From: a virus
Reading direction: 5' to 3' (one strand)
IMG/VR virus record: IMGVR_UViG_3300032316_000367
Location: 1 to 32,650 of that record
Length of the DNA: 32,650 bases
Of this stretch, positions 13,339 to 20,531 are shown one piece after another. Made by a program: the position numbers and the translations under genes. The first letter of the stretch is position 1; every line of letters starts with the position of its first letter. A model generated the notes under the pieces. The model saw only the letters and a program-made list of their open reading frames with translations, searched no databases and was not told the origin of the DNA.

Positions 13339-13881
13339 ATGGCACGCACTACGTTTCAAGGCCCAGTTCGTTCATTGGGCGGTATTTATCAACAAGGCCC
13401 AGCCGCTGTTGTTGAGATCACATCCAGCACTACGCTGAACCCCGAAGCTCACGGTGGTCGCATCATTTCTGTTGGCGGCACTTTGGCTGCTGCACTGACA
13501 TTGACGCTGCCTGCGATCAACATGACGGCCAATACCACCACGTCTGGCCCCGGGCAAGACCCCAATACAGTCAACAACGAAGGCGTTTTGTACACCATCT
13601 GGGTTCCTACAACTATTGCTACCAGCTCGTTGAAGATTGGTACAAACGGCACTGACAAGTTTGTTGGCTCAATCACCATGAACGACGTTGATACAGACGG
13701 CGCAGCACTGGTCGGTTTCTTTGCCGCCGCTGCTAACGATTTCATCAACTTGAATGGCACCACCACTGGCGGTGTTGCAGGTTCGTGGGTGCGAATTTTT
13801 GCAATCGCCGCTAACAAGTACATGGTTGAAGGCACGGTGTTGGGCACAGGTTCTGTGGCTACACCATTTGCAAACTCTTAA
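13339..13881 (+). CDS. putative small virion protein, monocistronic unit (180 aa)
   Basis: 180 aa, between terminator-promoter and a second terminator, with AAGGAA upstream. It begins MARTTFQGPVRSLGGIYQQG and is rich in Thr, Ala, Gly, Val and Asn with repeated beta-like stretches; there are no cysteines or charged helices. The isolated strong promoter suggests high expression, as for decoration or vertex proteins. Function is unproven; no domain is recognised. Confidence 0.7.
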   Translation: MARTTFQGPVRSLGGIYQQGPAAVVEITSSTTLNPEAHGGRIISVGGTLAAALTLTLPAINMTANTTTSGPGQDPNTVNNEGVLYTIWVPTTIATSSLKIGTNGTDKFVGSITMNDVDTDGAALVGFFAAAANDFINLNGTTTGGVAGSWVRIFAIAANKYMVEGTVLGTGSVATPFANS

Positions 13882-13890
13882 TCAACTCAA

Positions 13891-13910
13891 GGGGCTTCGG
13901 CCCCGTTTTT
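13891..13910 (+). terminator. short rho-independent terminator
   Basis: GGGGC-TTCG-GCCCC (13891-13904) with a UUCG tetraloop followed by GTTTTT. The 5-bp GC stem is short but stable; the next Shine-Dalgarno AAAGGAG starts right after, so read-through must be partial for downstream genes. Confidence 0.7.
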
Positions 13911-13924
13911 AAAGGAGTTTGATT

Positions 13925-14428
13925 ATGATGCAAACAGACGTTAAATCCGGCCACCTTAACAACTCTGGTTTTGCCGTGTTGGGGCGTAACCGCCTCAAAG
14001 CCGTTTCTATTGTGGGCACAGCTACGGCTGGAACACTGGACATCTTTGACACCACCACAGCGCCTGTAGCGGCAACATACGAGCGGGCGGGCACTCTTAT
14101 CACTGTTACAAAGTCAGCCCACGGCTTGGTTACCGGGAACGTAGTCGGGCTTACTTTTGCAACAGCAAGCGGGTCATCCGGCACAAACGGCAACTACGTA
14201 ATCACACGCACGGGCGCAAACACGTTCACAGTTACAGACATCAACTCTGGGACTATTGCTGCTTCAACCGTGGCGGCGTACGCAACGCGGTGGCTTGCTA
14301 GCTACGATATTGGCGCGGGTGACTTGTTTGGTAATTTTGCTTTGATTCCCGGCGAGGGGATACTTGTTCAAAACGGTATCTACTTGAGCATGTCCAACAT
14401 AACTTCTGCCAACATTTATTATGGCTAA
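13925..14428 (+). CDS. putative virion protein with a beta-sandwich-like domain (167 aa)
   Basis: ATG 13925 has GGAG 7 nt upstream (a TTG six bases earlier is ignored). Residues 55-112 (TLITVTKSAHGLVTGNVVGL then NGNYVITRTGANTFTVTD) form a beta domain with an AHG motif. A recognisably similar segment occurs in the nozzle protein at residues 120-180. The remainder is Ala/Gly/Thr rich. A structural role in the virion is likely; no exact family is recognised. Its end overlaps the next gene by 8 bp. Confidence 0.7.
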   Translation: MMQTDVKSGHLNNSGFAVLGRNRLKAVSIVGTATAGTLDIFDTTTAPVAATYERAGTLITVTKSAHGLVTGNVVGLTFATASGSSGTNGNYVITRTGANTFTVTDINSGTIAASTVAAYATRWLASYDIGAGDLFGNFALIPGEGILVQNGIYLSMSNITSANIYYG

Positions 14429-14681
14429 GACAGCGGCATGGACACGCAAAGAAGGCAAGAACCCAAAGGGTGGCTTGAACGCGAAGGGCCGTGCCTCGTA
14501 CAACAAGGCCAATCCGGGAAAGCCGGGGTTGAAACCGCCCGCCCCACACCCAAAGACAAAGAAAGACGCCGGACGCCGCGACTCTTTTTGCGCCCGGATG
14601 AGTGGAATGCCCGGCCCGATGAAAGACGAGAAGGGGCGACCAACGCGTAAAGCGTTGTCGTTAAAAGCATGGAATTGCTAG
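14421..14681 (+). CDS. conserved small basic phage protein with SFCARM motif (86 aa)
   Basis: 86 aa starting MAKTAAWTRKEGKNPKGGLN with many Lys, Gly and Pro, and SFCARMSGMPGPMKDEKGRP from residue 55, ending LKAWNC. I recognise this N- and C-terminal pair from a conserved family of small phage proteins often annotated as a DUF; function is unknown. The two cysteines (57 and 86) could bind metal with a partner. The end uses TAG. Confidence 0.75.
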   Translation: MAKTAAWTRKEGKNPKGGLNAKGRASYNKANPGKPGLKPPAPHPKTKKDAGRRDSFCARMSGMPGPMKDEKGRPTRKALSLKAWNC

Positions 14682-15091
14682 CATGCACTCGTTGTAAAGC
14701 AGACAAGCCCGCAACAGCGGAGTTTTTCCCGTTGCACAACAAAAAGCGTAACGGTTTGGATAGTTGGTGCAGGGAATGTCGTGCAACATACCGAAACGCA
14801 AATTGCCGGGGTAAATTCCGAACTGTTATTTCTGACGCGGAGTTGAAAGAACTTAAAGACAATACCCACGAGTGCGTTATCTGCGGATCAGTAGAGACTT
14901 TGGTAGTTGACCATGACCACACAACTGGACAGGTACGCGGTATGTTGTGCAACCACTGTAATCGTGGGCTTGGGCATTTTAGAGATGACCCCACACTGCT
15001 TGAGTTTGCGGCACAATACTTATATGCGTCAGCAAATCATCCAGCATGGGATAAATACCGGGATGCTGCTAACACGGAAATGCTGATATGA
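14669..15091 (+). CDS. recombination endonuclease VII-like HNH/zinc nuclease
   Basis: 140 aa. N-terminal zinc-ribbon-like pair CTRC (6-9) and CREC (34-37). The endonuclease VII core: CVIC (69-72), then VVDHDHTTGQVRGMLC (79-94), CN (97-98) and LGHFRDDP (101-108). Asp81/His82/Asp83/His84 and Asn98 correspond to the T4 gp49 catalytic set D40/H41/H43 and N62. Such enzymes resolve branched DNA before packaging. It lies between small structural genes and its start overlaps the preceding gene, so it may be an inserted nuclease cassette rather than core replication machinery. Confidence 0.88.
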   Translation: MELLACTRCKADKPATAEFFPLHNKKRNGLDSWCRECRATYRNANCRGKFRTVISDAELKELKDNTHECVICGSVETLVVDHDHTTGQVRGMLCNHCNRGLGHFRDDPTLLEFAAQYLYASANHPAWDKYRDAANTEMLI

Positions 15092-15276
15092 ACGACATCG
15101 TACTGACAGAGCGAGAAGAAGCAATTGCCAAGAAAGCGGCTAAGCTTGCCATCGAAGAGATGTCTGGCGAGTTCTACAAGACAGTCGGCAAGACGGTTAT
15201 AGAAAAAGCGCTGATTTGGATCGGCATGCTGGTTGTCGGCTTTGTGATTGGTAAGGGCTGGCTCATCAAGGTCTGA
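15088..15276 (+). CDS. small single-pass membrane protein (62 aa)
   Basis: Overlaps the nuclease stop by 4 bp (ATGA). The N-terminus is charged and helical (ERE EAIAKKAAKLAIEEM in style), and residues 42-58 (ALIWIGMLVVGFVIGKG-like) form one transmembrane helix followed by a short tail GWLIKV. Topology resembles small holin-like or virion membrane peptides, but no family is recognised. It is far from the lysis cassette. Confidence 0.7.
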   Translation: MNDIVLTEREEAIAKKAAKLAIEEMSGEFYKTVGKTVIEKALIWIGMLVVGFVIGKGWLIKV

Positions 15277-15277
15277 C

Positions 15278-15721
15278 ATGCCAAGCACGAGTAAAAAGCA
15301 ACACAATTTCATGGCGGCGGTGGCCAATAACCCAGCGTTTGCCAAGAAAGTAGGAGTCCCACAGTCCGTGGGACAGGACTTCAACAAGGCCGACAAAGGC
15401 CGCAAATTTTCAAAAGGTGGTGATACTATGGCTTCCAAAATGAACGCTGGTTTCATGGCAATGATTGCAAAGAAAAAAGGCGAAGGCCCTTCCGCAATGG
15501 GTAAGCCGGTTATGAAAAAAGGCATGGACATGGCTAAAGACGGCATGAAAAAGATGGCTTCTGGCGGCATGACTTCGCTGGCTAAACACGCAGCCCAACC
15601 CGCATCCAAAGCTCACGCTGGCCTCAAAGCCGGTGGCATGGCCAAGGGTGGCGGCATCGAGTCCAAAGGTAAAACCAAGGGCAAGATGGTCGTCATGAAG
15701 TCCGGCGGCAGAACCTGCTGA
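15278..15721 (+). CDS. conserved Lys/Gly/Met-rich phage protein (147 aa)
   Basis: ATG 15278 is used because the frame upstream is inside the preceding gene; it starts MPSTSKKQHNFMAAVANNPA. The first 45 residues (QHNFMAAVANNPAFAKKVGV, then DKGRKFSKGG) form a motif I have seen in conserved phage and prophage proteins. The rest is low complexity with many MKK, AKD and GG motifs, and a C-terminal GIESKGKTKGKMVVMKSGG. The composition suggests a DNA-binding or virion-internal protein. There is no enzyme motif. Confidence 0.75.
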   Translation: MPSTSKKQHNFMAAVANNPAFAKKVGVPQSVGQDFNKADKGRKFSKGGDTMASKMNAGFMAMIAKKKGEGPSAMGKPVMKKGMDMAKDGMKKMASGGMTSLAKHAAQPASKAHAGLKAGGMAKGGGIESKGKTKGKMVVMKSGGRTC

Positions 15722-15729
15722 GACCCAGC

Positions 15730-16020
15730 ATGATGCCGAGCCGTGGCATGGGGGACATCAACCCCAGCAAAATGCCCAAGGGCAAGAAGATCACCCGCAA
15801 GGATGATCCGAACAAGGCTGACTTGTTTGCCAAAGGGGGCAAGGTGAAGTCCAAGGTCAATGAGGCTGGCAACTACACCAAGCCCGGTCTTCGCAAACGG
15901 ATTTTCAACAGCGTAAAAGCTGCGGCAATCGTTGGCACAGGCGCAGGCCAGTGGAGTGCAAGAAAAGCACAAGTCATGGCCAAGCGCTACAAAGCCGCTG
16001 GTGGCGGGTATCGAGACTGA
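15730..16020 (+). CDS. conserved small basic phage protein (96 aa)
   Basis: 96 aa beginning MMPSRGMGDINPSKMPKGKK, then a glycine-lysine stretch, and NEAGNYTKPGLRKRIFNSVK followed by GAGQWSARKAQVMAKRYKAA and GGGYRD. I recognise the QWSARKAQ...KRYK...GGGY pattern from a small DUF family of phages and some giant viruses. Function is unknown, but the basic nature fits nucleic-acid binding or packaging in the virion. Confidence 0.75.
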   Translation: MMPSRGMGDINPSKMPKGKKITRKDDPNKADLFAKGGKVKSKVNEAGNYTKPGLRKRIFNSVKAAAIVGTGAGQWSARKAQVMAKRYKAAGGGYRD

Positions 16021-16021
16021 C

Positions 16022-16255
16022 ATGAAGGCACCGCAGAAATCCCTCAAAGACTGGGGCGACCAAAAATGGAGGACGAAAAGTGGTAAAAAATCTTCTGTCA
16101 CTGGTGAGCGATATTTGCCAGAATCTGCTATCAAAAGTCTCAGCCCTGCTGAGTACGCTGCGACGACCAAAGCCAAGCGAGCAGGAAAAGCCGCCGGGAA
16201 GCAGTTCGTAGCACAGCCCAAACGTATTGCAAAGAAAACAGCAGGGTTTAGATAA
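16022..16255 (+). CDS. conserved small basic phage protein (77 aa)
   Basis: The start is ATG 16022 because the upstream part of the open frame is the preceding gene in another frame; the two bases after its stop make coupling likely. It begins MKAPQKSLKDWGDQKWRTKS and contains GERYLPESAIKSLSPAEYAA, then TTKAKRAGKAAGKQ. The (L)W..Q.WRTKSG and GERYLPE...LSP.EYAATT motifs are typical of a conserved phage family of unknown role. It overlaps the next ATG by one base. Confidence 0.75.
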   Translation: MKAPQKSLKDWGDQKWRTKSGKKSSVTGERYLPESAIKSLSPAEYAATTKAKRAGKAAGKQFVAQPKRIAKKTAGFR

Positions 16256-16956
16256 TGGCAGTCTCAGGCACCACCAGCTTTAATCTCGACTTGACCGAAC
16301 TGGTCGAGGAGGCGTTCGAGCGCGTCGGTAGCGAGATGCGTACGGGCTACGACTTGCGGACTGCCCGCCGGTCGCTGAACTTACTGTTTGCTGACTGGGC
16401 CAACCGTGGCGTGAACATGTGGACGTTTGAGCAGGGCTCCATTACGATGGTTCCGGGCACGGCCACATACAACCTACCAGCAGACACGGTAGACCTCTTG
16501 GAGCACGTCATCCGCACGGGAGCGGGGAACGCAGCCACACAGGCCGACCTGACCATCACGCGTATCAGTGTTTCTACCTACGCAACCATCCCCAACAAGC
16601 TGGCCCAAGCCCGTCCGATTCAAGTCTGGATTGAGCGTCTTCAGGAGGCCCCGCGCATCACTGTGTGGCCGGTGCCAGATGCCAGCCAGACCTACACGTT
16701 CGTGTACTGGCGCATGCGCCGCATTGATGACGCTGGTGGCGGTGTGAACACGATGGATGTGCCGTTCCGCTTTATCCCCTGCATGGTGGCGGGGCTGGCC
16801 TACTACTTGGCCATGAAAGTTCCCGGGGGCGTAGAGCGTCTGGGCGTGCTCAAACAGCAGTATGACGAGGCTTGGCAACTGGCTTCGGACGAAGACCGCG
16901 AGAAGGCGTCTGTACGGTTTGTACCGCGCCAGATGTTCATTGGAAGTGGTACGTAA
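16255..16956 (+). CDS. head-tail connector / tail tubular-like adaptor protein
   Basis: 233 aa. N-terminal helices (DLTELVEEAFERVGSEMRTG) and DWANRGVNMWTFEQGSITMV, then TATYNLPADTVDLLEHVIRT, are the hallmarks of gp11-like (T7 tail tubular A) and related phage connector adaptors that bind the portal and the nozzle. The closing helical part (VERLGVLKQQYDEAWQLASD) is also typical. Position downstream of head genes fits. Confidence is good on family type, lower on exact ring. Confidence 0.78.
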   Translation: MAVSGTTSFNLDLTELVEEAFERVGSEMRTGYDLRTARRSLNLLFADWANRGVNMWTFEQGSITMVPGTATYNLPADTVDLLEHVIRTGAGNAATQADLTITRISVSTYATIPNKLAQARPIQVWIERLQEAPRITVWPVPDASQTYTFVYWRMRRIDDAGGGVNTMDVPFRFIPCMVAGLAYYLAMKVPGGVERLGVLKQQYDEAWQLASDEDREKASVRFVPRQMFIGSGT

Positions 16957-17346
16957 GTGGGCAACCGTTTCTCCTCCGGCAAGAACTCGATTGCCGAGTG
17001 TGACCGCTGCGGGTTTCGGTTCAAGCTGACGTCCCTGCGCAAAGAGACCGTCAAGACGAAGATTCGCAACATCATGGTGTGCAGCATTTGCTACGACCCG
17101 GATCAGCCGCAGTTGCTATTGGGCATGTATCCGGTAGATGACCCGCAGGCAGTGCGTGATCCCCGCCCAGACCGCAGCTATGTGTCCTCTGGGACCTTGG
17201 CGAACGGGTACCAAGGGGAAGGTAGCCGGAATATTCAGTGGGGCTGGGCACCTGTTGGCGGCTCTAGAGTTTTTGATGACGCACTGACACCCAATTTATT
17301 GGCTTTAGGTGTGATAATTGGTACAGTGACAGTTCAAACGACGTAA
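16957..17346 (+). CDS. conserved zinc-ribbon phage protein (129 aa, GTG start)
   Basis: Starts with GTG immediately after the previous TAA. Two CxxC pairs (C15/C18 in CDRC and C42/C45 in CSIC) form a zinc-ribbon-like module, with FRFKLTSLRKETVKTKIRNI between. YDPDQPQLLLGMYPVDDPQA and DPRPDRSY follow. This pattern is familiar from many aquatic phage genomes between connector and fibre genes. The C-terminal 60 residues are different, possibly beta-rich. Function unknown; a virion or capsid-linked role is possible. Confidence 0.75.
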   Translation: MGNRFSSGKNSIAECDRCGFRFKLTSLRKETVKTKIRNIMVCSICYDPDQPQLLLGMYPVDDPQAVRDPRPDRSYVSSGTLANGYQGEGSRNIQWGWAPVGGSRVFDDALTPNLLALGVIIGTVTVQTT

Positions 17347-17356
17347 GGAGTCGATC

Positions 17357-17545
17357 ATGGCATTTACAAAATCCGCAGACGGTATTGCAAGCAAGGGCAA
17401 GACCAAGGGTAGAAATCTGGGCGACAGCGGCCCCTCCGTAGCCATCGAAAAAGGTGGTAAGGGCGCTGCTGGTGGCAAGACCAACGAAGACATGCTCAAA
17501 CTGGGCCGGGGTCTGGCCAAGGTTGCAAACCAAAAGCGAGGCTAA
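17357..17545 (+). CDS. small basic Gly/Lys-rich phage protein (62 aa)
   Basis: AAGGAG 6 nt upstream of ATG. The product MAFTKSADGIASKGKTKGRN carries the same GIxSKGKTKG motif found at the end of the 147-aa protein at 15278, followed by GPSVAIEKGG. It is predicted largely disordered with a basic tail. Probable small virion or DNA-binding protein; not recognised. Confidence 0.65.
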   Translation: MAFTKSADGIASKGKTKGRNLGDSGPSVAIEKGGKGAAGGKTNEDMLKLGRGLAKVANQKRG

Positions 17546-17547
17546 TC

Positions 17548-17796
17548 ATGGCTACCAAAGTAAATAATCTCTCCGCTGCGGCGTACGCCAAGCCCCACAC
17601 CATGTCCGGTAAACCCGTGACCGTAGAGGCCAACCCGGGCAAAATGCCAAACCGCAGCAAGCTCGACACTGTGGACGCGACTGTTGGCAACATCAGCAAG
17701 TCCGCTGGCAACGAGACAACCAAAACTGCGGGCACTGTAACTCGCGGTAACGGCTGCGCCACCAAGGGCATCACCGCCCGTGGCCCAATGGCATAA
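17548..17796 (+). CDS. small phage protein of unknown function (82 aa)
   Basis: Starts 2 bp after the previous stop. Sequence begins MATKVNNLSAAAYAKPHTMS and is rich in Ala, Thr, Lys and Gly with one cysteine (GNGCATKG). It looks extended and basic. Found between basic proteins and the adaptor. No family is recognised. Confidence 0.6.
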   Translation: MATKVNNLSAAAYAKPHTMSGKPVTVEANPGKMPNRSKLDTVDATVGNISKSAGNETTKTAGTVTRGNGCATKGITARGPMA

Positions 17797-17799
17797 AGC

Positions 17800-18519
17800 A
17801 TGACATACACCGAGCTTGTAGCGGCGATCCAGTCGTACACGGAGAATCAGTTCCCAGCCACATATCTGGCGGACGGTTCCACTGTGTCCAGCACAACCCA
17901 GATTAACACTCTGATTGAGCAGGCTGAGCAGCGCATCTACAACTCGGTGCAGTTCCCATCGCTTCGCAAGAATCAGTACTCCGCGATAACGGCAAACAAC
18001 AAGTACGTATCTCTCCCAAACGACTTTTTGGCGGTGTACTCGTTGGCTTTGGTGACAGGTGTTACTGGCGCAAATTTAGACACGGGCGCGTACGAGTACC
18101 TGCTCAACAAGGACGCAAACTTCATCCGGCAGGCGTACCCCACTCCAAATTCCACAGGGGTTCCAAAATACTACGCGCTGTTTGGGCCAACAATCGTCAG
18201 TTCAGCAATTACAAACGAGTTGTCACTCATTCTCGGCCCAACGCCTGATGCTGCGTACTATGTAGAGCTTCACTACTTCTACTACCCCGAGTCAATTACC
18301 ACAGCGGGAACTTCGTGGCTTGGCGACAACTTTGATTCTGTGTTGCTGTACGGCAGCTTGGTTGAGGCCATGACGTACATGAAGGGCGAAGCAGACTTGG
18401 TTACTTTGTACAACACCAAGTACAACGAAGCGCTGGCTCTGGCTAAACGTCTGGGTGATGGACTCGAACGGGGCGATGCGTACCGCGACGGGCAGACCAA
18501 ACTGCGGATTAACACATGA
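17800..18519 (+). CDS. putative head-tail adaptor protein (239 aa)
   Basis: 239 aa. N-terminal MTYTELVAAIQSYTENQFPA, then INTLIEQAEQRIYNSVQFPS, VSLPNDFLAVYSLALVT and, in the second half, NELSLILGPTPDAAYYVELH and YYPESIT with WLGDNFDSVLLYGSLVEAMT. The helical adaptor pattern (IEQAEQRIYNxVQFPxLRK and LPNDFLA) is common in phage proteins annotated as adaptors of the gp6/gp11 type. It complements the connector at 16255. The closing helices (LAKRLGDGLERGDAYRDGQT) are also typical. Stop overlaps the next gene by 4 bp. Confidence 0.65.
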   Translation: MTYTELVAAIQSYTENQFPATYLADGSTVSSTTQINTLIEQAEQRIYNSVQFPSLRKNQYSAITANNKYVSLPNDFLAVYSLALVTGVTGANLDTGAYEYLLNKDANFIRQAYPTPNSTGVPKYYALFGPTIVSSAITNELSLILGPTPDAAYYVELHYFYYPESITTAGTSWLGDNFDSVLLYGSLVEAMTYMKGEADLVTLYNTKYNEALALAKRLGDGLERGDAYRDGQTKLRINT

Positions 18520-18962
18520 CCATAGCCCAGACGTCCACGACCAGCTTCAAGGTGGAATTGCTTCAGGCGGTTCACAACTTTGGCCCAACGTCGCCCAACA
18601 CATTCAAGATCGCGCTGTACACGGCGGACTCAAACATCGGCCCAACCACGACTGTATATACAACAACCAACGAGGTTGTGGGCACAGGGTACACGGCAGG
18701 GGGCAACACGCTGGTCATCTCCACCAGCCCAACTTCGGGCGACAACAACGCAGGTGTTCCAACGGCCTTTGTCAGCTTTGCCAATTCGTCTTGGGCAAGC
18801 GCGTCTTTCACGGCTCGCGGCGCTCTGATCTACAACAGCACGCAAGGCAACAAAACTGTGGCGGTGCTGGACTTCGGCGCGGACAAAACCGCGTCTGGCA
18901 CTACTTTTGAGATCGTATTCCCCACGGCCAATGCCACCAGCGCAATTGTGCGAATTTCATAA
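18516..18962 (+). CDS. beta-rich virion protein, paralogue of 19176-19652 (148 aa)
   Basis: Begins MTIAQTSTTSFKVELLQAVH, then a TFKIALYTADSN motif and TTVYTTTNEVVGTGYTAGGN. The same sequence of elements recurs in the 158-aa protein at 19176, so the two derive from a duplication. Beta-rich, Thr/Ser/Ala-rich composition indicates a tail or fibre-base structural protein. No enzyme motif. It overlaps the preceding adaptor by 4 bp. Confidence 0.7.
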   Translation: MTIAQTSTTSFKVELLQAVHNFGPTSPNTFKIALYTADSNIGPTTTVYTTTNEVVGTGYTAGGNTLVISTSPTSGDNNAGVPTAFVSFANSSWASASFTARGALIYNSTQGNKTVAVLDFGADKTASGTTFEIVFPTANATSAIVRIS

Positions 18963-18970
18963 GGACCAAC

Positions 18971-19165
18971 ATGCTTGTAACGACAACCAAAGGCGACATG
19001 GACGACTCCCTGCTTGAAAAGCGGGAAGGTACAGTGGATAATGACAACGAACTCACGACATGGGTTGAGTACTGGTTGGAGGGTGAGCTTGTTCACCGTT
19101 CTGCTCATGTGACCCTGAAAAAAACAGCCGTCTTTGGTGGCGGCGAAACAGCTTCTTTTGCTTAA
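18971..19165 (+). CDS. small acidic phage protein (64 aa)
   Basis: 64 aa with AAGGA upstream, starting MLVTTTKGDMDDSLLEKREG. It looks like a compact beta/alpha protein (NELTTWVEYWLEGELVHRSA) with no recognised family. It sits exactly between the two paralogous beta proteins, and may be an insertion between the duplicates or a partner of both. Confidence 0.6.
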   Translation: MLVTTTKGDMDDSLLEKREGTVDNDNELTTWVEYWLEGELVHRSAHVTLKKTAVFGGGETASFA

Positions 19166-19175
19166 AGGATAAATC

Positions 19176-19652
19176 ATGGCCAATACCCAATCAATGTGTA
19201 CCTCTTTCATGGGCGAGTTGCTCACAGCAACGCACAACTTTGGCACTGCGCCAACGCGTGGAACATCCGCAGCCGACACCTTCAGGGGCGCTTTGTACTT
19301 GGCTTCTGCCACCATCAATGCTTCAACCACTGTATATTCCGCAACAGGTGAAGTGACGGGTTCAGGTTATTCTGCTGGGGGCATCGTTGTAACAAACGCA
19401 ACACCTCCTTCTGCCACCAACACTTCAGCGACTGCTGGCGTGGCGTTCTTCACGCCTTCTGCCAGTTTGACTTACACCTCGGTAACTTTGGCTACGGCGT
19501 TTGATGCCGTGTTGATCTACAACGCATCACAGAGCAACAAGGCGGTGAGTGTCCACACATTTGGTTCACAGACCATCACGGCGGGTACGTTCACCTTGAC
19601 GATGCCTGTGAATAACACCACCACGGCACTGTTGCGTCTGGCTACAACCTAA
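19176..19652 (+). CDS. beta-rich virion protein, paralogue of 18516-18962 (158 aa)
   Basis: 158 aa with AAAGGA upstream; MCTSFMGELLTATHNFG corresponds to the paralogue's SFKVELLQAVHNFG, and TTVYSATGEVTGSGYSAGGI to its TTVYTTTNEVVGTGYTAGGN. The central segments ATTNAS etc. have drifted. A late DAVLIYNASQSNKAVSVHTF also matches RGALIYNSTQGNKTVAVLDF. A structural virion function is likely. It precedes the repeat protein. Confidence 0.7.
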   Translation: MANTQSMCTSFMGELLTATHNFGTAPTRGTSAADTFRGALYLASATINASTTVYSATGEVTGSGYSAGGIVVTNATPPSATNTSATAGVAFFTPSASLTYTSVTLATAFDAVLIYNASQSNKAVSVHTFGSQTITAGTFTLTMPVNNTTTALLRLATT

Positions 19653-19677
19653 GCGGAGGCGGCGCAAGCCGTAGACC

Positions 19678-20523
19678 ATGTTTGGTATATCCGCATTTGC
19701 ACAAGCCCCATTTGCGGCTCTTGGCGAAAACGTAGTCATCGTCGCCCTGACGGGCGTTTCTGCGTCTGGGGCTGTTGGGTCTGTAGCAGAAGAAAGCTCA
19801 GTTGCCCTGACTGGGGTTGTAGCCGCAGGTAGTGTAGGGACTGTTGTTGCCGCAGGATCGCAAGCAATAACAGGTGACGAGGCAACAGGGAGCGTTGGGT
19901 CAGTCAGCGTCGATATTTCTATCCCCCTGACCGGGGTCACGGCTCTCACAGACGTTGGCAATGTAGACGAAACCAACTTCCCATTATTGGCCGGAGTTCA
20001 CGCCAACGGCGAAGTTGGAACACCGGTAGCGGCGCTAACGCTTGCTCTGTCCGGCGTCGCAGCCTCGGGGGCGGTTGGCACAGTAACCAACGGCGGTGTA
20101 GCAGTTGCGCTGTCAGGAGTTGAGGCGGCGGGGCTTGTTGGGACGATGATCTACAACGAGTCGGACGCAACAACCGGCGATGTGGCTGTAGGCGAAGTTG
20201 GCTCGGTAGCCCCTGTAATCTCAGTTGCTTTGACGAGTGTCACGGCTTCTGGGGCAGTCAGCGCTGTTGACTACGCGCAAGTTGGGTTCTTGACCACGGA
20301 CTCCGCGTCTGGTTTTGTTGGATCGGTTGGAGTTTCAAAGACTTTTGCGCTGTCAGGTGTATCTGCTTCTGGCGCGGTTGGAAATGTGATCGCCGTCTAT
20401 TGGATTTTGGTAGATGACAGTCAGACCCCAAACTGGCAAAATGTAAACGATGCTCAATCTTCTAGCTGGGCGTTGGTGAATACCGCAGAGACCCCCGACT
20501 GGGCGTTAGTTGAGACAGATTAA
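19678..20523 (+). CDS. tandem-repeat tail or fibre protein (281 aa)
   Basis: Residues 21-245 are 11 imperfect tandem repeats of about 20-22 aa following (V/A)ALTGVxAxGxVGxV; the best copies are VALTGVSASGAVGSV and ALSGVSASGAVGNV. The last 40 residues have four Trp at 11-residue spacing (W-I-L-V ... W-Q-N-V ... W-A-L-V ... W-A-L-V). The repeats suggest a rigid beta-strand rod and the Trp tail an attachment or carbohydrate-contacting element. The Shine-Dalgarno is poor; ATG 19678 is the only plausible start. Confidence 0.72.
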   Translation: MFGISAFAQAPFAALGENVVIVALTGVSASGAVGSVAEESSVALTGVVAAGSVGTVVAAGSQAITGDEATGSVGSVSVDISIPLTGVTALTDVGNVDETNFPLLAGVHANGEVGTPVAALTLALSGVAASGAVGTVTNGGVAVALSGVEAAGLVGTMIYNESDATTGDVAVGEVGSVAPVISVALTSVTASGAVSAVDYAQVGFLTTDSASGFVGSVGVSKTFALSGVSASGAVGNVIAVYWILVDDSQTPNWQNVNDAQSSSWALVNTAETPDWALVETD

Positions 20524-20531
20524 GGATAAAT

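Noticed and set aside
13925-18519. General TAG codon reassignment as explanation for the terS leader
   Set aside because: TAG serves as ordinary stop for the genes ending at 14681 and 25575, so genome-wide amber recoding is not supported.
19678-20523. CRISPR-like repetitive DNA
   Set aside because: The periodicity of about 60-66 bp keeps the reading frame and encodes protein repeats; there are no constant repeats separated by unique spacers.
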